Positions 17,097 to 26,259 are shown, counted from the stretch's first letter. The stretch is 64,000 nt of DNA from Halalkaliarchaeum desulfuricum (GCF_002952775.1 NZ_CP025066.1:124001-188000); one strand, 5' to 3'. A program made the numbers and translations. Notes: generated by a model not told the origin, from the sequence alone.

Positions 17097-17549
17097 ATGC
17101 GAGTGAGCGTGATCGGCGGGAGTTCGGTCCCCGAACGGACCGCAAAACAGGCGGAGACGGTGGGGCGGCTACTGGCCGAACGGGGTCACACGGTCGTCTG
17201 TGGCGGACTCGGCGGGGTGATGGAGGCGGTCTGTCGGGGTGCCCGCGAAGCCGACGGTGAGACGATCGGCATCCTTCCGACTGACCGTCCCAGCGACGCA
17301 AACGACCACGTCGAAACCCCGATCGCGACGGGGCTGGGTCACGCAAGAAACGCGCTCGTGGTGATGAACGGCGACGCAGTGATCGCGATCGACGGCGGTC
17401 CAGGAACCCTCTCGGAGCTCGGACTCGCCGGTGTCTACGATCGGCCGATAGCCGGGCTCGGAACCCACGACGTCGGTGACGTGACCGGTATCGAACCAGT
17501 GGACGCGCCGGAGGCGGCGGTATCGTACGTCGAACGGTCCCTCGATTGA
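17097..17549 (+). CDS. TIGR00725-family (LOG/DprA-like Rossmann) protein
   Basis: A 150-residue protein with the nucleotide-binding Rossmann fold shared by LOG (lysine-decarboxylase-like) proteins. It shows VIGGSS near the N-terminus, VVCGGLGGVMEAVCRGA (GG-x-GG-VM-A) and AIDGGPGTLSELGLA, the equivalent of the PGG-x-GT-x-x-E motif with the glutamate kept. Larger LOG relatives cleave nucleoside monophosphates to release a base; whether this short form does is unknown. The start at 17097 is supported by TTTTTGG 27 nt upstream. The gene stands alone between the permease and an MBL-like gene. Confidence 0.8.
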   Translation: MRVSVIGGSSVPERTAKQAETVGRLLAERGHTVVCGGLGGVMEAVCRGAREADGETIGILPTDRPSDANDHVETPIATGLGHARNALVVMNGDAVIAIDGGPGTLSELGLAGVYDRPIAGLGTHDVGDVTGIEPVDAPEAAVSYVERSLD

Positions 17550-17609
17550 AATCATGGGGACGTCGGGCGCCCGAACAACGGTTAACACCGCGGAAGCCCA
17601 AAGTGGGGT

Positions 17610-18323
17610 ATGCCAATGAAAGGCTCCGGGGCGGCCGAACTCGATGTCATCGATCGGTGGGACGCCGGCGTCGGGTGGCTGGCGTATCCAGCAGAGACCA
17701 TGCAGCGGGCGAGTCACGCGGTGGCGGTCGACGGGGACGTGTGGGTACTCGACCCGCTCGACGCCGATGGAGTCGACGAACTGCTCGAGGAGTTCGGCGA
17801 CGTGGCGGGCGTCGTCTGCTGTCTGGACCGCCACAAACGCGACTGTGCGGCGATCGCGAACCGACACGACGTCCCCGTGTTCCTCCCCGAGTGGATGACC
17901 GGCGTCGCCGACGCGTTCGACGCGCCGACGCGCCGGTTCGGCAGGTCGCTTGCCGACACCGGGTTCCGGTCGATCCGGATCCGGAACTCGACGGTGCCGC
18001 CCTGGCAGGAAGTCGGGCTGTACGCCCCACCGGGGGACGATCCCGAGGAGGATCCGGTTGCAGGAACCCTGTACGTTCCGGAGGCTGTCGGCACGTGCTC
18101 GTACTTCCGGACGGACCAGGAACGCCTGGGCGTCCATCCGATGCTCCGACTGTTCCCGCCTCGGGCGGCACTCGAGGGGCTTCGTCCCGAACGAATACTG
18201 GTCGGCCACGGCGAAGGCGTGATGGAAGACGCTCACCGGGAGCTTCGGGCGGCGCTGGAACGGTCCCGGAGTGAAACGCCGTCGCTGTACCTGAAAACGC
18301 TCAAAAGCGCGGTTCTCGGGTGA
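17610..18323 (+). CDS. Metallo-beta-lactamase-like protein lacking the metal motif
   Basis: A 237-residue haloarchaeal protein. Its outline resembles an MBL-fold hydrolase: an early strand pair (GWLAYPAETMQRASHAVAVDGDVWVLDPLD), a region where the metal motif would be, and a C-terminal GHGEGVMEDAHRELRAAL helix typical of MBL proteins. The H-x-H-x-D-H motif is absent; the matching place reads CCLDRHKRDCAAIANRH. So it is either a non-catalytic relative or uses other residues. Function unknown. A TTAAC element at about 27 nt before the ATG suggests a leaderless transcript. Confidence 0.65.
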   Translation: MPMKGSGAAELDVIDRWDAGVGWLAYPAETMQRASHAVAVDGDVWVLDPLDADGVDELLEEFGDVAGVVCCLDRHKRDCAAIANRHDVPVFLPEWMTGVADAFDAPTRRFGRSLADTGFRSIRIRNSTVPPWQEVGLYAPPGDDPEEDPVAGTLYVPEAVGTCSYFRTDQERLGVHPMLRLFPPRAALEGLRPERILVGHGEGVMEDAHRELRAALERSRSETPSLYLKTLKSAVLG

Positions 18324-18395
18324 GAACGTCGCGGAAAAACGGGGGCTGACCGACAGTCGCCGGTGTTTTTATCCGGGCGGTGTAACCCGTCGGCG

Positions 18396-18716
18396 ATGGC
18401 AGTGAGACCTCCCGGGGACGATTCGGATCCGGATCACATCGAGTTCGGTATCGCCGCGCTCGCCGCGAGACTCGAGGAGGCCGACATCGAGTACCCGGCG
18501 ACGGCCGACGAGATCTGTGCCGCCATAGACAACACCGAGGTTCCCTACGACGGATCGGGCAACACGCTGGAGCTACGGGAGGGTCTCTCGGAGCTGGAAA
18601 CCGAGCGGTTCCAATCGGAGGCGCAACTCCTCGAGGAGATCCATCCGGTGTTCGAACGACACCGCCGTGCCGGCGGCGGTCTTATCGACCGGATACGGGG
18701 ACTGCTTCCGTTCTAG
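18396..18716 (+). CDS. Small acidic haloarchaeal protein (DUF5789-like)
   Basis: A 106-residue soluble protein with the pattern of a long helix, DIEYPATADEICAAIDNTEVPYDG, then LREGLSELETERFQSEAQLLEEI and a basic C-terminal helix. The YPA-x-x-x-E-I arrangement recalls small haloarchaeal DUF5789 proteins, a tentative match from memory. TTTTTAT centred 28 nt before the ATG at 18396 fixes the start. Function unknown. Confidence 0.6.
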   Translation: MAVRPPGDDSDPDHIEFGIAALAARLEEADIEYPATADEICAAIDNTEVPYDGSGNTLELREGLSELETERFQSEAQLLEEIHPVFERHRRAGGGLIDRIRGLLPF

Positions 18717-18731
18717 CCCGTCGGTTCGAAC

Positions 18732-19652
18732 TCAGTCGCTCTCGATTTGCTCGATTCGGTCGAGTTGTTCCCGGTGGAGCGTGAGGATCAGATCCGACAG
18801 CACCCCGAAAATCAAGAGTTGGACCCCAAAGAGGATTCCGAACGCCGCAACGAGCGCGAGGACCTCGTGGCTGATGCCGACCACGAACCAGCGATATCCC
18901 ACGTACAGCCCTATGAAAGAGCCAACCACCGTCGAGACGAGTCCGACAGAGCCGAAGTAGAAAAGCGGATTGTTCGTCTTCGTTCGTCGGTACAGCTCCA
19001 GGAAGATGATTCCCCCGTCGCGGATCGGATGCAGGTTGGTGCTCGATCCGTCGGGGCGGGGAAGATACGAAATCGGAACGACAGCCACCTCGAGGTCCTG
19101 CCTGGCGCATTCGACCGCGAGCTGCGTCTCGATGCCGAAACCGTCCGCGGTCACGTTCATCTCCCGGAACGACTCCCGCGTGAACGCCCGATAGCCGGAG
19201 AGAATGTCCCCGTACGATTGGCCGTGGATGGCCGCAAACGATCGGTTTATCGCCCGGTTACCGATCCGGTTGAGCCGGGTCATTGCACCCTCTCGCATGT
19301 CCGCGAACCGGTCTCCGACGACGTGATCGGCCTCCCCGGAGAGCAACGGCTCGAGCATGGCCTGGGCGTCTTCGGGCCGATAGGTGCCGTCGCCGTCGAC
19401 CATCAACACGTACGACGCCTCGACGTGCTCTGCAACCGCCTCGCGGACCGCCTGCCCCTTCCCGGACCCGGACTGCTCGATGACGCGTGCACCGGCCTCG
19501 CGGGCGAGTTCCCGGGTGTCGTCGCTCGAACCGCCGTCGACGACGAGGATCCGGTCGAACCCCTCCTCCCGGAACCCGGCGACGACGTCGCCGATCGTCT
19601 CGGCCTCCTCGAGCGTCGGAACGAGAACGCAGACGTCGTCGGTCGAACTCAT
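18732..19652 (-). CDS. aglJ: AglJ-like dolichyl-phosphate hexosyltransferase (GT2)
   Basis: A 306-residue family 2 glycosyltransferase with a C-terminal membrane anchor. The GT-A domain has VLVPTLEEAETIGDVV, the strand VVDGGSSDDT, and the D-x-D region MVDGDGTYRPEDA. Two hydrophobic segments at about 235-260 and 265-295 anchor it with the active site facing the cytoplasm. Length and layout match Haloferax AglJ, which adds the first hexose to dolichol phosphate in S-layer protein N-glycosylation. It lies beside the nucleotidyltransferase gene, so both probably feed glycan assembly. A minus-strand TATA (AGATATACG) sits 27 nt before the start. Confidence 0.8.
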   Translation of the reverse strand: MSSTDDVCVLVPTLEEAETIGDVVAGFREEGFDRILVVDGGSSDDTRELAREAGARVIEQSGSGKGQAVREAVAEHVEASYVLMVDGDGTYRPEDAQAMLEPLLSGEADHVVGDRFADMREGAMTRLNRIGNRAINRSFAAIHGQSYGDILSGYRAFTRESFREMNVTADGFGIETQLAVECARQDLEVAVVPISYLPRPDGSSTNLHPIRDGGIIFLELYRRTKTNNPLFYFGSVGLVSTVVGSFIGLYVGYRWFVVGISHEVLALVAAFGILFGVQLLIFGVLSDLILTLHREQLDRIEQIESD

Positions 19653-19722
19653 CGTGAGGGTCGTCTACGCACGGGCGTATATCTCTGTTCGTTCGCGCCG
19701 GGCCGCACGCCGGACGAGGTGA

Positions 19723-20502
19723 TCACTCGCCGTCGGCGGCTTCGACGGGTTTTTCCTCGTCGCCGGACGCCGACTCCGCTTCGACCTCGGCAGCCCCGGT
19801 CAGTCGGCGCTCGGCCTCGTCGCGGTCCTCCGGGTAGCCGACGTCGATCCGCCAGCCGTCCATCCGGATCGCGTCGATCGTCCGCCCGCTTTCGATCAGT
19901 AGATCGATCGCCTCGCTGATCTCGTACTCGCCACGGTTGGACGGCTGGACGAGATGACACGCGTGGAAGATCGCCGGCGTAAACGTATAGAATCCAGTCA
20001 TCACGAGGTTCGTCGGGGGCTCTTCGGGCTTTTCGATCACGTTCGTGATCTCGCCGTACTTGTTCGTGTCACACACTCCGTATCGGGAGGCCTCCTCGTA
20101 GGGGACCTCCTCAACGAGGAACGCCGCGTCGGCGCGTTCCTCCCGCTGGCGGCTGACCACGTCGCCGAGGTTCGCCCGGAAGACGTTGTCCCCGAGCATC
20201 AGCATGAAGTCGTCGTCGACGTGTTCCTCTACGGTTAACAGCGCGTGGGCGAGCCCCTTCTGCTCCCGCTGGTGGGTGTAGGTGATCGGAACCCCGCGGA
20301 ATTCGTCGCCGTAGTGGCTGATGATGTCCTCCTTCCGGTAGCCGACGACGACGACGAACTCGTCGGCGTCCATCTCTGCGAGCTGTTCGAAACAGTGGGT
20401 CAAAAGGGGCTTGTCCGCGACTTCGACCATTCCCTTCGGTTTGTCGTCGGTGAGTGGCCGGAGTCGGGTCCCCTTCCCGGCGGCGAGCACGACAGCTTTC
20501 AT
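19723..20502 (-). CDS. aglF: Glucose-1-phosphate nucleotidyltransferase (AglF-like)
   Basis: A 259-residue sugar nucleotidyltransferase. The N-terminal signature LAAGKGTRLRPLTDDKPK (residues 6-23) is the nucleotide and phosphate loop, followed by KPLLTHCFEQL and LGDNVF (the metal-binding Asp). It makes an NDP-sugar donor from a hexose 1-phosphate. The size agrees with Haloferax AglF; the final ~25 residues are an acidic tail. Next to the AglJ-like gene on the same strand with about 70 nt between them, it probably supplies UDP-sugars for N-glycosylation. Confidence 0.78.
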   Translation of the reverse strand: MKAVVLAAGKGTRLRPLTDDKPKGMVEVADKPLLTHCFEQLAEMDADEFVVVVGYRKEDIISHYGDEFRGVPITYTHQREQKGLAHALLTVEEHVDDDFMLMLGDNVFRANLGDVVSRQREERADAAFLVEEVPYEEASRYGVCDTNKYGEITNVIEKPEEPPTNLVMTGFYTFTPAIFHACHLVQPSNRGEYEISEAIDLLIESGRTIDAIRMDGWRIDVGYPEDRDEAERRLTGAAEVEAESASGDEEKPVEAADGE

Positions 20503-20678
20503 AATTTTGACTCTCTTGGCTCGTACACAAATACTTTCGGCTCTGTGATTTGTGCCACCTCCCTCGAGAAACTGATTCGCGTCCCGTGTTACCAGTTGAC
20601 TTGCGATTTTCGAAATTTTGCTGCGAATATCGTATTATATCGCCGGCCTTATTACGATGAACACACTGTAGACTGGTG

Positions 20679-23600
20679 ATGACCGACGAGAACTCCCCGG
20701 GTGGAACCCACGCGGGGTCGGACGACCGGACCATCCTGCTCATCGGTAGCGGACCGATACAGATCGGACAGGCTGCGGAGTTCGACTACTCCGGCGCGCA
20801 GGCCTGTCGAGCCCTGCAGGAAGAGGGTGCCCGAGTCGTTCTCGTCAACTCGAACCCGGCAACCATCATGACCGACCCGGAAATGGCCGACCGGGTGTAC
20901 ATCGAGCCGATCACGACGGAGGCGATCTCGGAGATCATCCGGATCGAGGAGCCCGACGGCGTGATCGCCGGCCTCGGCGGACAGACTGGCCTCAACGTCA
21001 CAGCCGAACTCGCCGAGCAGGGCGTACTCGAGCAGTACGACGTCGATATCATGGGGACGCCGCTGGACACGATCTACGCCACGGAGGACAGGGATCTCTT
21101 CCGCCAGCGGATGGAACGGATCGGCCAGCCGGTCCCACGCTCGACGACTATCTCGCTTTCGGCGGGCGAGTCCGTAACCGAATTCGACGAAAGAGCGCTC
21201 AGAGAGCGCGTCGAGGCGGCCGTCGAGGAGGTCGGCGGGCTCCCGGTGATCGCCCGGACGACCTACACCCTCGGCGGCTCGGGGTCCGGGGTCGTCCACG
21301 AGATGGACGAACTGGTCGAGCGGGTCCGGAAGGGACTGCGCCTTTCGCGCAACGACGAGGTGCTGATCACGGAGTCGATCGCCGGCTGGGTCGAACTCGA
21401 GTACGAGGTGATGCGCGACGCCGGCGACTCGTGTATCATCATCTGCAACATGGAGAACATCGACCCGATGGGGATCCACACCGGCGAATCGGTCGTCGTC
21501 ACCCCCTCGCAGGTGATCCCCGACAGGGGCCACCAGGAGATGCGCAACGCCGCACTCGAGGTGATCCGGGAGCTGGGGATCCAGGGCGGCTGTAACATCC
21601 AGTTCGCCTGGCGCGACGACGGCACGCCCGGCGGGGAGTACCGCGTCGTCGAGGTCAATCCCCGGGTGTCCCGGTCGTCGGCGCTCGCCTCGAAGGCGAC
21701 GGGATATCCGATCGCCCGCGTGACCGCGAAGGTCGCGCTCGGCAAGCGGCTCCACGAGATCGAAAACGAGATCACCGGCGAGACGACCGCCGCCTTCGAG
21801 CCGGCGATCGACTACGTCGTCACGAAGGTGCCACGCTGGCCGAAGGACAAGTTCGACGACGTCGAATTCGATCTCGGGACTGCAATGAAGTCGACCGGCG
21901 AGGCGATGGCGATCGGCCGGACGTTCGAGGAGTCTCTTTTGAAGGCGTTGCGCTCCTCGGAATATGATCCGGCAGTCGACTGGGAGGACGTGAACGATTC
22001 CGAGCTCGAAGGTGAGTACCTGGAGACACCCACGCCGGACCGTCCGTACGCGATCTTCGAGGCGTTCGAGCGGGGGTACACGATCGAGGATCTGGTGGAA
22101 CTCACCGGAATCAAAGAGTGGTATCTCGAGCGGTTCGAGCGCGTCGCCGACGCCGCCGAACGCGCTCAGGACGGGGAGTTCACGCCGGCGGCGACCGCCG
22201 GCTACACCGACGCTGAAGTCGCCGCGGTCGCGGGAGCGGATGTCGGAACCGTCGAATCGTCGGTCCCCGATCGGGCTTTCAAGCAGGTAGACACCTGCGC
22301 GGGCGAGTTCGAGGCGTCCACGCCGTACTACTACTCCTCGCGTCTGCCGGAGTTCCTCGCGGGGGGCGACGACGACACTACCACGGGGACCGACGAGCTC
22401 CAGGTCGACCGGGACGCCGAAAGCGTCGTCGTGGTCGGCGGCGGACCGATCCGGATCGGCCAGGGCGTGGAGTTCGACTACTGTGCCGTCCACGCGGTGA
22501 CGGCGCTGCGGGAGCTGGGAATCGACGCCCACGTGGTCAACAACAACCCCGAGACGGTGTCGACCGACTACGACACCTCCGATGGGCTGTTCTTCGAGCC
22601 GATCAGCCCCGAGGAGGTCGCCGACGTCGTCGAGGCGACCGGTGCAGACGGCGTGATGGTGCAGTTCGGTGGCCAGACGTCTGTCAACGTCGGGGCGCCG
22701 CTGGAGGCGGAACTCGAGCGCCGGGGACTCGACTGCGAGATCATGGGAACAGGCGTCGAGGCGATGGACCTCGCGGAGGACCGCGATCGCTTCAACGTCC
22801 TGATGGACGAACTCGGGATCGCCCAGCCGGAGGGCGGCACCGCGACGAGCAGGGATGGTGCGCTCGAGCTCGCTCACGAGATCGGGTATCCGGTGCTGGT
22901 TCGTCCCTCTTACGTGCTGGGCGGCCGGGCGATGCGGGTCGTGCGCGACGACGCCGAACTGGAGACGTACATCGACGAGGCGGTTCGGGTGGCACCCGAC
23001 AAGCCGATCCTCGTCGACGACTTCCTCGAGAACGCTATCGAGCTGGACGTCGACGCCGTCTCGGACGGCGAACGCGTGCTGATCGGCGGCATCATGGAAC
23101 ACGTCGAGTCGGCGGGCGTCCACTCGGGCGATTCCGCCTGCGTCATTCCGCCCCGGTCGCTGGATTCGACGACACTCGGCCGCGTTCGCGAGGTGACCGA
23201 AGAGATCGCCCGGGCGCTGTCGACGGTCGGGCTGTTGAACGTCCAGCTCGCGGTGACCGGCGTCGGCGATCCGAACGCGGCGGCGACCGTGTACGTACTG
23301 GAGGCGAACCCCCGCTCCTCGCGGACCGTCCCGTTCGTCTCGAAGGCGACCGGCGTGCCGATCGCCAAGCTCGCGGCGAAAGTGATGGCGGGCCGGTCGC
23401 TGTCGGAACTCGACGCCGAAGAGCGGATCCCGGAGCACCACAGCGTCAAGGAGGTCGTGCTCCCGTTCGACCGCCTGCCGGGCTCGGATCCCCGCCTCGG
23501 GCCGGAGATGAAGTCCACCGGCGAGGTGATGGGCACCGCCCGGTCGTTCGGCAAAGCCTACGACAAGGCACAGTCGGCTGCCGGTTCGGGGATTCCCCGG

Positions 23601-23942
23601 GCGGGAACGGCGGTGGTCGATCTGTCTGCGCCCTCGGTGCTGGGAACCGAAACGGACCCGGAGACGGAGTCGGCGCTCCGGGATGGGTTCACACAGCGGT
23701 TCGACCTCGCGGAGTACGACGACGAGACGGCGCTTTGCGACGCGCTTCGGGCCGGCGAGATCGATCTTTTGGTCACCCGGGATCGGGAGGCGCTTTCCGT
23801 CGCTGTCGAGGAGGACGTGCCGTACTGTTCGACGATCGCGAGCGCCCGGGCTACCCTGGAAGCGCTTGTACACGCCGACGAGCCGCTCGACGTGATGGCC
23901 GTCTCCGACCGGCCGCGCCGGGTCGGCGAATGGGGCCGGTAG
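20679..23942 (+). CDS. carB: Carbamoyl-phosphate synthase large subunit
   Basis: A 1087-residue CarB with the two homologous synthetase halves. The first opens with LLIGSGPIQIGQAAEFDYSG, the second with VVVGGGPIRIGQGVEFDYC. Each has its ATP-grasp region (ending VVEVNPRVSRSSALASKATG and VLEANPRSSRTVPFVSKATG). The C-terminal ~140 residues are the MGS-like allosteric domain (DLAEYDDETALCDALRAGEIDLLVT). It forms carbamoyl phosphate from ammonia, bicarbonate and two ATP for arginine and pyrimidine synthesis. The small subunit gene carA is not adjacent. ATG 20679 is preferred over the GTG 3 nt upstream; TTATTACG lies about 28 nt before it. Confidence 0.96.
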   Translation: MTDENSPGGTHAGSDDRTILLIGSGPIQIGQAAEFDYSGAQACRALQEEGARVVLVNSNPATIMTDPEMADRVYIEPITTEAISEIIRIEEPDGVIAGLGGQTGLNVTAELAEQGVLEQYDVDIMGTPLDTIYATEDRDLFRQRMERIGQPVPRSTTISLSAGESVTEFDERALRERVEAAVEEVGGLPVIARTTYTLGGSGSGVVHEMDELVERVRKGLRLSRNDEVLITESIAGWVELEYEVMRDAGDSCIIICNMENIDPMGIHTGESVVVTPSQVIPDRGHQEMRNAALEVIRELGIQGGCNIQFAWRDDGTPGGEYRVVEVNPRVSRSSALASKATGYPIARVTAKVALGKRLHEIENEITGETTAAFEPAIDYVVTKVPRWPKDKFDDVEFDLGTAMKSTGEAMAIGRTFEESLLKALRSSEYDPAVDWEDVNDSELEGEYLETPTPDRPYAIFEAFERGYTIEDLVELTGIKEWYLERFERVADAAERAQDGEFTPAATAGYTDAEVAAVAGADVGTVESSVPDRAFKQVDTCAGEFEASTPYYYSSRLPEFLAGGDDDTTTGTDELQVDRDAESVVVVGGGPIRIGQGVEFDYCAVHAVTALRELGIDAHVVNNNPETVSTDYDTSDGLFFEPISPEEVADVVEATGADGVMVQFGGQTSVNVGAPLEAELERRGLDCEIMGTGVEAMDLAEDRDRFNVLMDELGIAQPEGGTATSRDGALELAHEIGYPVLVRPSYVLGGRAMRVVRDDAELETYIDEAVRVAPDKPILVDDFLENAIELDVDAVSDGERVLIGGIMEHVESAGVHSGDSACVIPPRSLDSTTLGRVREVTEEIARALSTVGLLNVQLAVTGVGDPNAAATVYVLEANPRSSRTVPFVSKATGVPIAKLAAKVMAGRSLSELDAEERIPEHHSVKEVVLPFDRLPGSDPRLGPEMKSTGEVMGTARSFGKAYDKAQSAAGSGIPRAGTAVVDLSAPSVLGTETDPETESALRDGFTQRFDLAEYDDETALCDALRAGEIDLLVTRDREALSVAVEEDVPYCSTIASARATLEALVHADEPLDVMAVSDRPRRVGEWGR

Positions 23943-23943
23943 G

Positions 23944-24453
23944 TCACGCGAGCCGGTCGATCTGTCGCGCTATCTCGTCGTAATCGGGGAATTCGGGCCA
24001 CTCCGAGGCGACCCAGGCGTACTCGATCGTCCTGTCGGTGTCGAGCAGAAACACTGCCGGTCGCGGTTCCTCGATTCCGGCCATCCCGTCGAGGTCGTGG
24101 GCGATTCCGTACGCCTCGGCGACGCCGTTTGCCGGATCCGAGAACAGTCGAGAGTCGATTCCCCGTTCTTCGACGAACGACGTGTGCTCGTAGGGCGTCG
24201 AAATGGAGACGCCCACGACGGTGGCTTCGGTTTCCCACCCTCGATCGCGGATCTCGTTCCAGAGATACGTCGCCGGGAACGCACCGTCCATCGGATGAAA
24301 GACCAGAACCGTCGGCTCCGGCCCGACCAGTTCCGAGAGGGACCTGTCCTCCCAGTACTCGTCGTTCACCAGCGGCCGGGTGAAGTCGGGGGCCGTCTCC
24401 CCTTCAGTCGGGTGATCCGCCGGCGGGAGATCGACGACGTCGAACTCGACCAT
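23944..24453 (-). CDS. Peroxiredoxin-fold protein without cysteine
   Basis: A 169-residue redoxin-domain protein with the AhpC/TSA layout (GETAPDFTRPLVND, then PTVLVFHPMD, VVGVSISTPYEHTSFVEERGI, and FLLDTDRTIEYAWV). The peroxidatic site P-x3-(T/S)-x2-C is replaced by PMDGAFPATY and the whole protein has no cysteine. It therefore cannot work as a normal peroxiredoxin; it may be a chaperone or binding subunit. Its start overlaps the stop of the glutaredoxin-like gene (ATGA), which argues for a shared job. It is convergent with carB, with almost no gap. Confidence 0.8.
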   Translation of the reverse strand: MVEFDVVDLPPADHPTEGETAPDFTRPLVNDEYWEDRSLSELVGPEPTVLVFHPMDGAFPATYLWNEIRDRGWETEATVVGVSISTPYEHTSFVEERGIDSRLFSDPANGVAEAYGIAHDLDGMAGIEEPRPAVFLLDTDRTIEYAWVASEWPEFPDYDEIARQIDRLA

Positions 24454-24707
24454 CAGTTTTCCCCGTACGTTCGCTGCAGGTACTCTACGATGTTTCCGCT
24501 CTCGGACATCGTGACACCCGTGTTATCGTCCACGATCGCCGGGACGCTCCGTTTTCCGGAGGCGCGTTTCACTACGTTCCGGTCGGAGTGCATCGGTTCG
24601 ACGAACCGGGATCGGTACGGCAGATCGAGTTCGCGGAGGAGTCGCACGACGCGTTCGCAGTACGGACACGCCTGGAGCCTGTACAGGGTGATGTCGGCCG
24701 AGGTCAT
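24453..24707 (-). CDS. Glutaredoxin / GST N-terminal-like protein (CPYC)
   Basis: An 84-residue thioredoxin-fold protein with the dithiol CPYC at C14 and C17, a cis-proline VPAI and the C-terminal GST-like SESGNIVEYLQ. These are features of glutaredoxins and the N-terminal domain of glutathione S-transferases. It should reduce disulfides or mixed disulfides, probably with a non-glutathione thiol such as gamma-glutamylcysteine in haloarchaea. I start at ATG 24707, where the fold begins; the longer frame to 24791 adds a basic stretch without support. Translationally coupled to the Cys-less peroxiredoxin. Confidence 0.85.
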   Translation of the reverse strand: MTSADITLYRLQACPYCERVVRLLRELDLPYRSRFVEPMHSDRNVVKRASGKRSVPAIVDDNTGVTMSESGNIVEYLQRTYGEN

Positions 24708-24813
24708 GGCATGACTGTCGGGCTGCATCCGGGTAACGGCTTCGACGGCGGGAATCCGTTCCGAGCGCGAGTTCCGCAACCGAGCCCGCACATCCGGGTG
24801 CGGAGGGCAATCC

Positions 24814-24821
24814 TTAATTTT
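24814..24821 (+). promoter_or_regulatory. TATA element of the CNNM/CorC gene
   Basis: TTAATTTT is centred 27 nt before ATG 24845 but only 16 nt before ATG 24833, so it supports the downstream start and a leaderless transcript. Confidence 0.55.
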
Positions 24822-24844
24822 CCCGCCCAGGAATGACTAACGGT

Positions 24845-26227
24845 ATGGGCTTGTCGCTGTCGACTTCGTCTGCGCCTGCAGTGGTTGGTGATCCACCGGC
24901 CGTGCTCCAACTTCTGGGGTCGGATCCGACCACGATCACAATCCTTGGCAGTATCACGATCCTGGTGTTGCTCGGGCTGTCCGCCTTCTTCTCCTCTTCG
25001 GAGATCGCGATGTTCTCGCTGCCCCGCCACCGGGTCGACACACTCGCCAACGAGGGCGTCAAGAACGCCAAGACGGTTCAACATCTCAAGGACAACCCCC
25101 ACAGGCTGCTGGTCACGATCCTGGTCGGCAACAACATCGTCAACATCGCGATGTCCGCGATCGCGACGACGCTTTTTGCGATCTACATGAGCGAGGGCCA
25201 GGCCGTGCTGGCGACGACGTTCGGCATCACGGCACTTGTGCTACTGTTCGCGGAGACGGCGCCGAAATCGTACGCGGTCGAACACACCGAATCCTGGGCG
25301 CTGCGGATCGCGCGTCCCCTCAAGTACTCCGAGTACGTGCTGCTCCCGCTGGTGATCATCTTCGATCACCTCACGCAGGCGATCAACAAGATCACTGGGG
25401 GCCGGGCCGCGATCGAGTCGACGTACATCACCCGCGACGAGATCCAGGACCTCATCGAAACAGGCGAACGCGAAGGTGTAATCGAGGAAGAGGAACGCGA
25501 GATGCTCAACCGGATCTTCCGGTTCAACAACACCATCGCGAAGGAGGTGATGACCCCCCGGCTCGACGTGACCGCCGTGCCGCGGGACGCGACCGTCGAG
25601 GAGGCGATCGAGACGTGCATACAGTCCGACCACGAGCGCGTCCCGGTGTACGAGGGTAACCTCGACAACATCGTCGGCATCGTCACCGTCCGCGATCTGG
25701 TCAGAGAGCAGCGATACAGCGAGGGGGAGCCGTCGCTCACCCGGGTCGTGAAACCGACGCTGCACGTCCCCGAGAGCAAGAACGCCGACGAACTGCTCGA
25801 GGAGATGCAGGACAACCGGCTCCAGATGGTGATCGTCATCGACGAGTTCGGGACCACAGAGGGACTGATCACGCTCGAGGACATGGTCGAGGAAATCGTC
25901 GGGGACATCCTCGAGGGCGACGAGGAGGAGCCGATCGAGTTCGTCGACGACGACGAGGCGCTGGTTCGGGGGGCGGTGAACATCGACGAGGTGAACGAGG
26001 CGCTCGAGTTAGAGATCCCCGAAGGCGAGGAGTTCGAGACGCTCGCCGGCTTTATCTTCAACCGGGTCGGCCGACTGGTCGAGGAAAGCGAGGAGATCGA
26101 GTACGACGGGATCACGATCAAAATCGAGGAGGTCGACAACACCCGGATCATGCTCGCGCGGATCGTCATTCACGAGCGACCCGGCGACGGCGACGACGGG
26201 GACGCGACCGTCGAAGTCGAGGACTAA
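24845..26227 (+). CDS. CNNM/CorC family ion transport protein (DUF21-CBS-CorC_HlyC)
   Basis: About 460 residues. Residues ~20-200 form the DUF21 membrane domain (three or four helices, SSSEIAMFSLPRHRV), ~210-335 a CBS pair (TPRLDVTAVPRDATVEEAIE; MVIVIDEFGTTEGLITLEDMVEEIVGDI), and ~360-450 the CorC_HlyC domain (VRGAVNIDEVNEALELEIPEGEEFETLAGFI). These proteins export or regulate magnesium or other divalent cations; the 'hemolysin' name is historical. The CBS pair probably binds Mg-ATP. The acidic tail is typical of the host group. Monocistronic. Confidence 0.9.
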   Translation: MGLSLSTSSAPAVVGDPPAVLQLLGSDPTTITILGSITILVLLGLSAFFSSSEIAMFSLPRHRVDTLANEGVKNAKTVQHLKDNPHRLLVTILVGNNIVNIAMSAIATTLFAIYMSEGQAVLATTFGITALVLLFAETAPKSYAVEHTESWALRIARPLKYSEYVLLPLVIIFDHLTQAINKITGGRAAIESTYITRDEIQDLIETGEREGVIEEEEREMLNRIFRFNNTIAKEVMTPRLDVTAVPRDATVEEAIETCIQSDHERVPVYEGNLDNIVGIVTVRDLVREQRYSEGEPSLTRVVKPTLHVPESKNADELLEEMQDNRLQMVIVIDEFGTTEGLITLEDMVEEIVGDILEGDEEEPIEFVDDDEALVRGAVNIDEVNEALELEIPEGEEFETLAGFIFNRVGRLVEESEEIEYDGITIKIEEVDNTRIMLARIVIHERPGDGDDGDATVEVED

Positions 26228-26259
26228 CAACTCGGCGACGTTCGGTCCGGGGCAGTGAA

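Noticed and set aside
20652-23873. Minus-strand 1073-codon frame opposite carB
   Set aside because: Codon bias of carB keeps the opposite frame open; the predicted protein has no recognisable fold.
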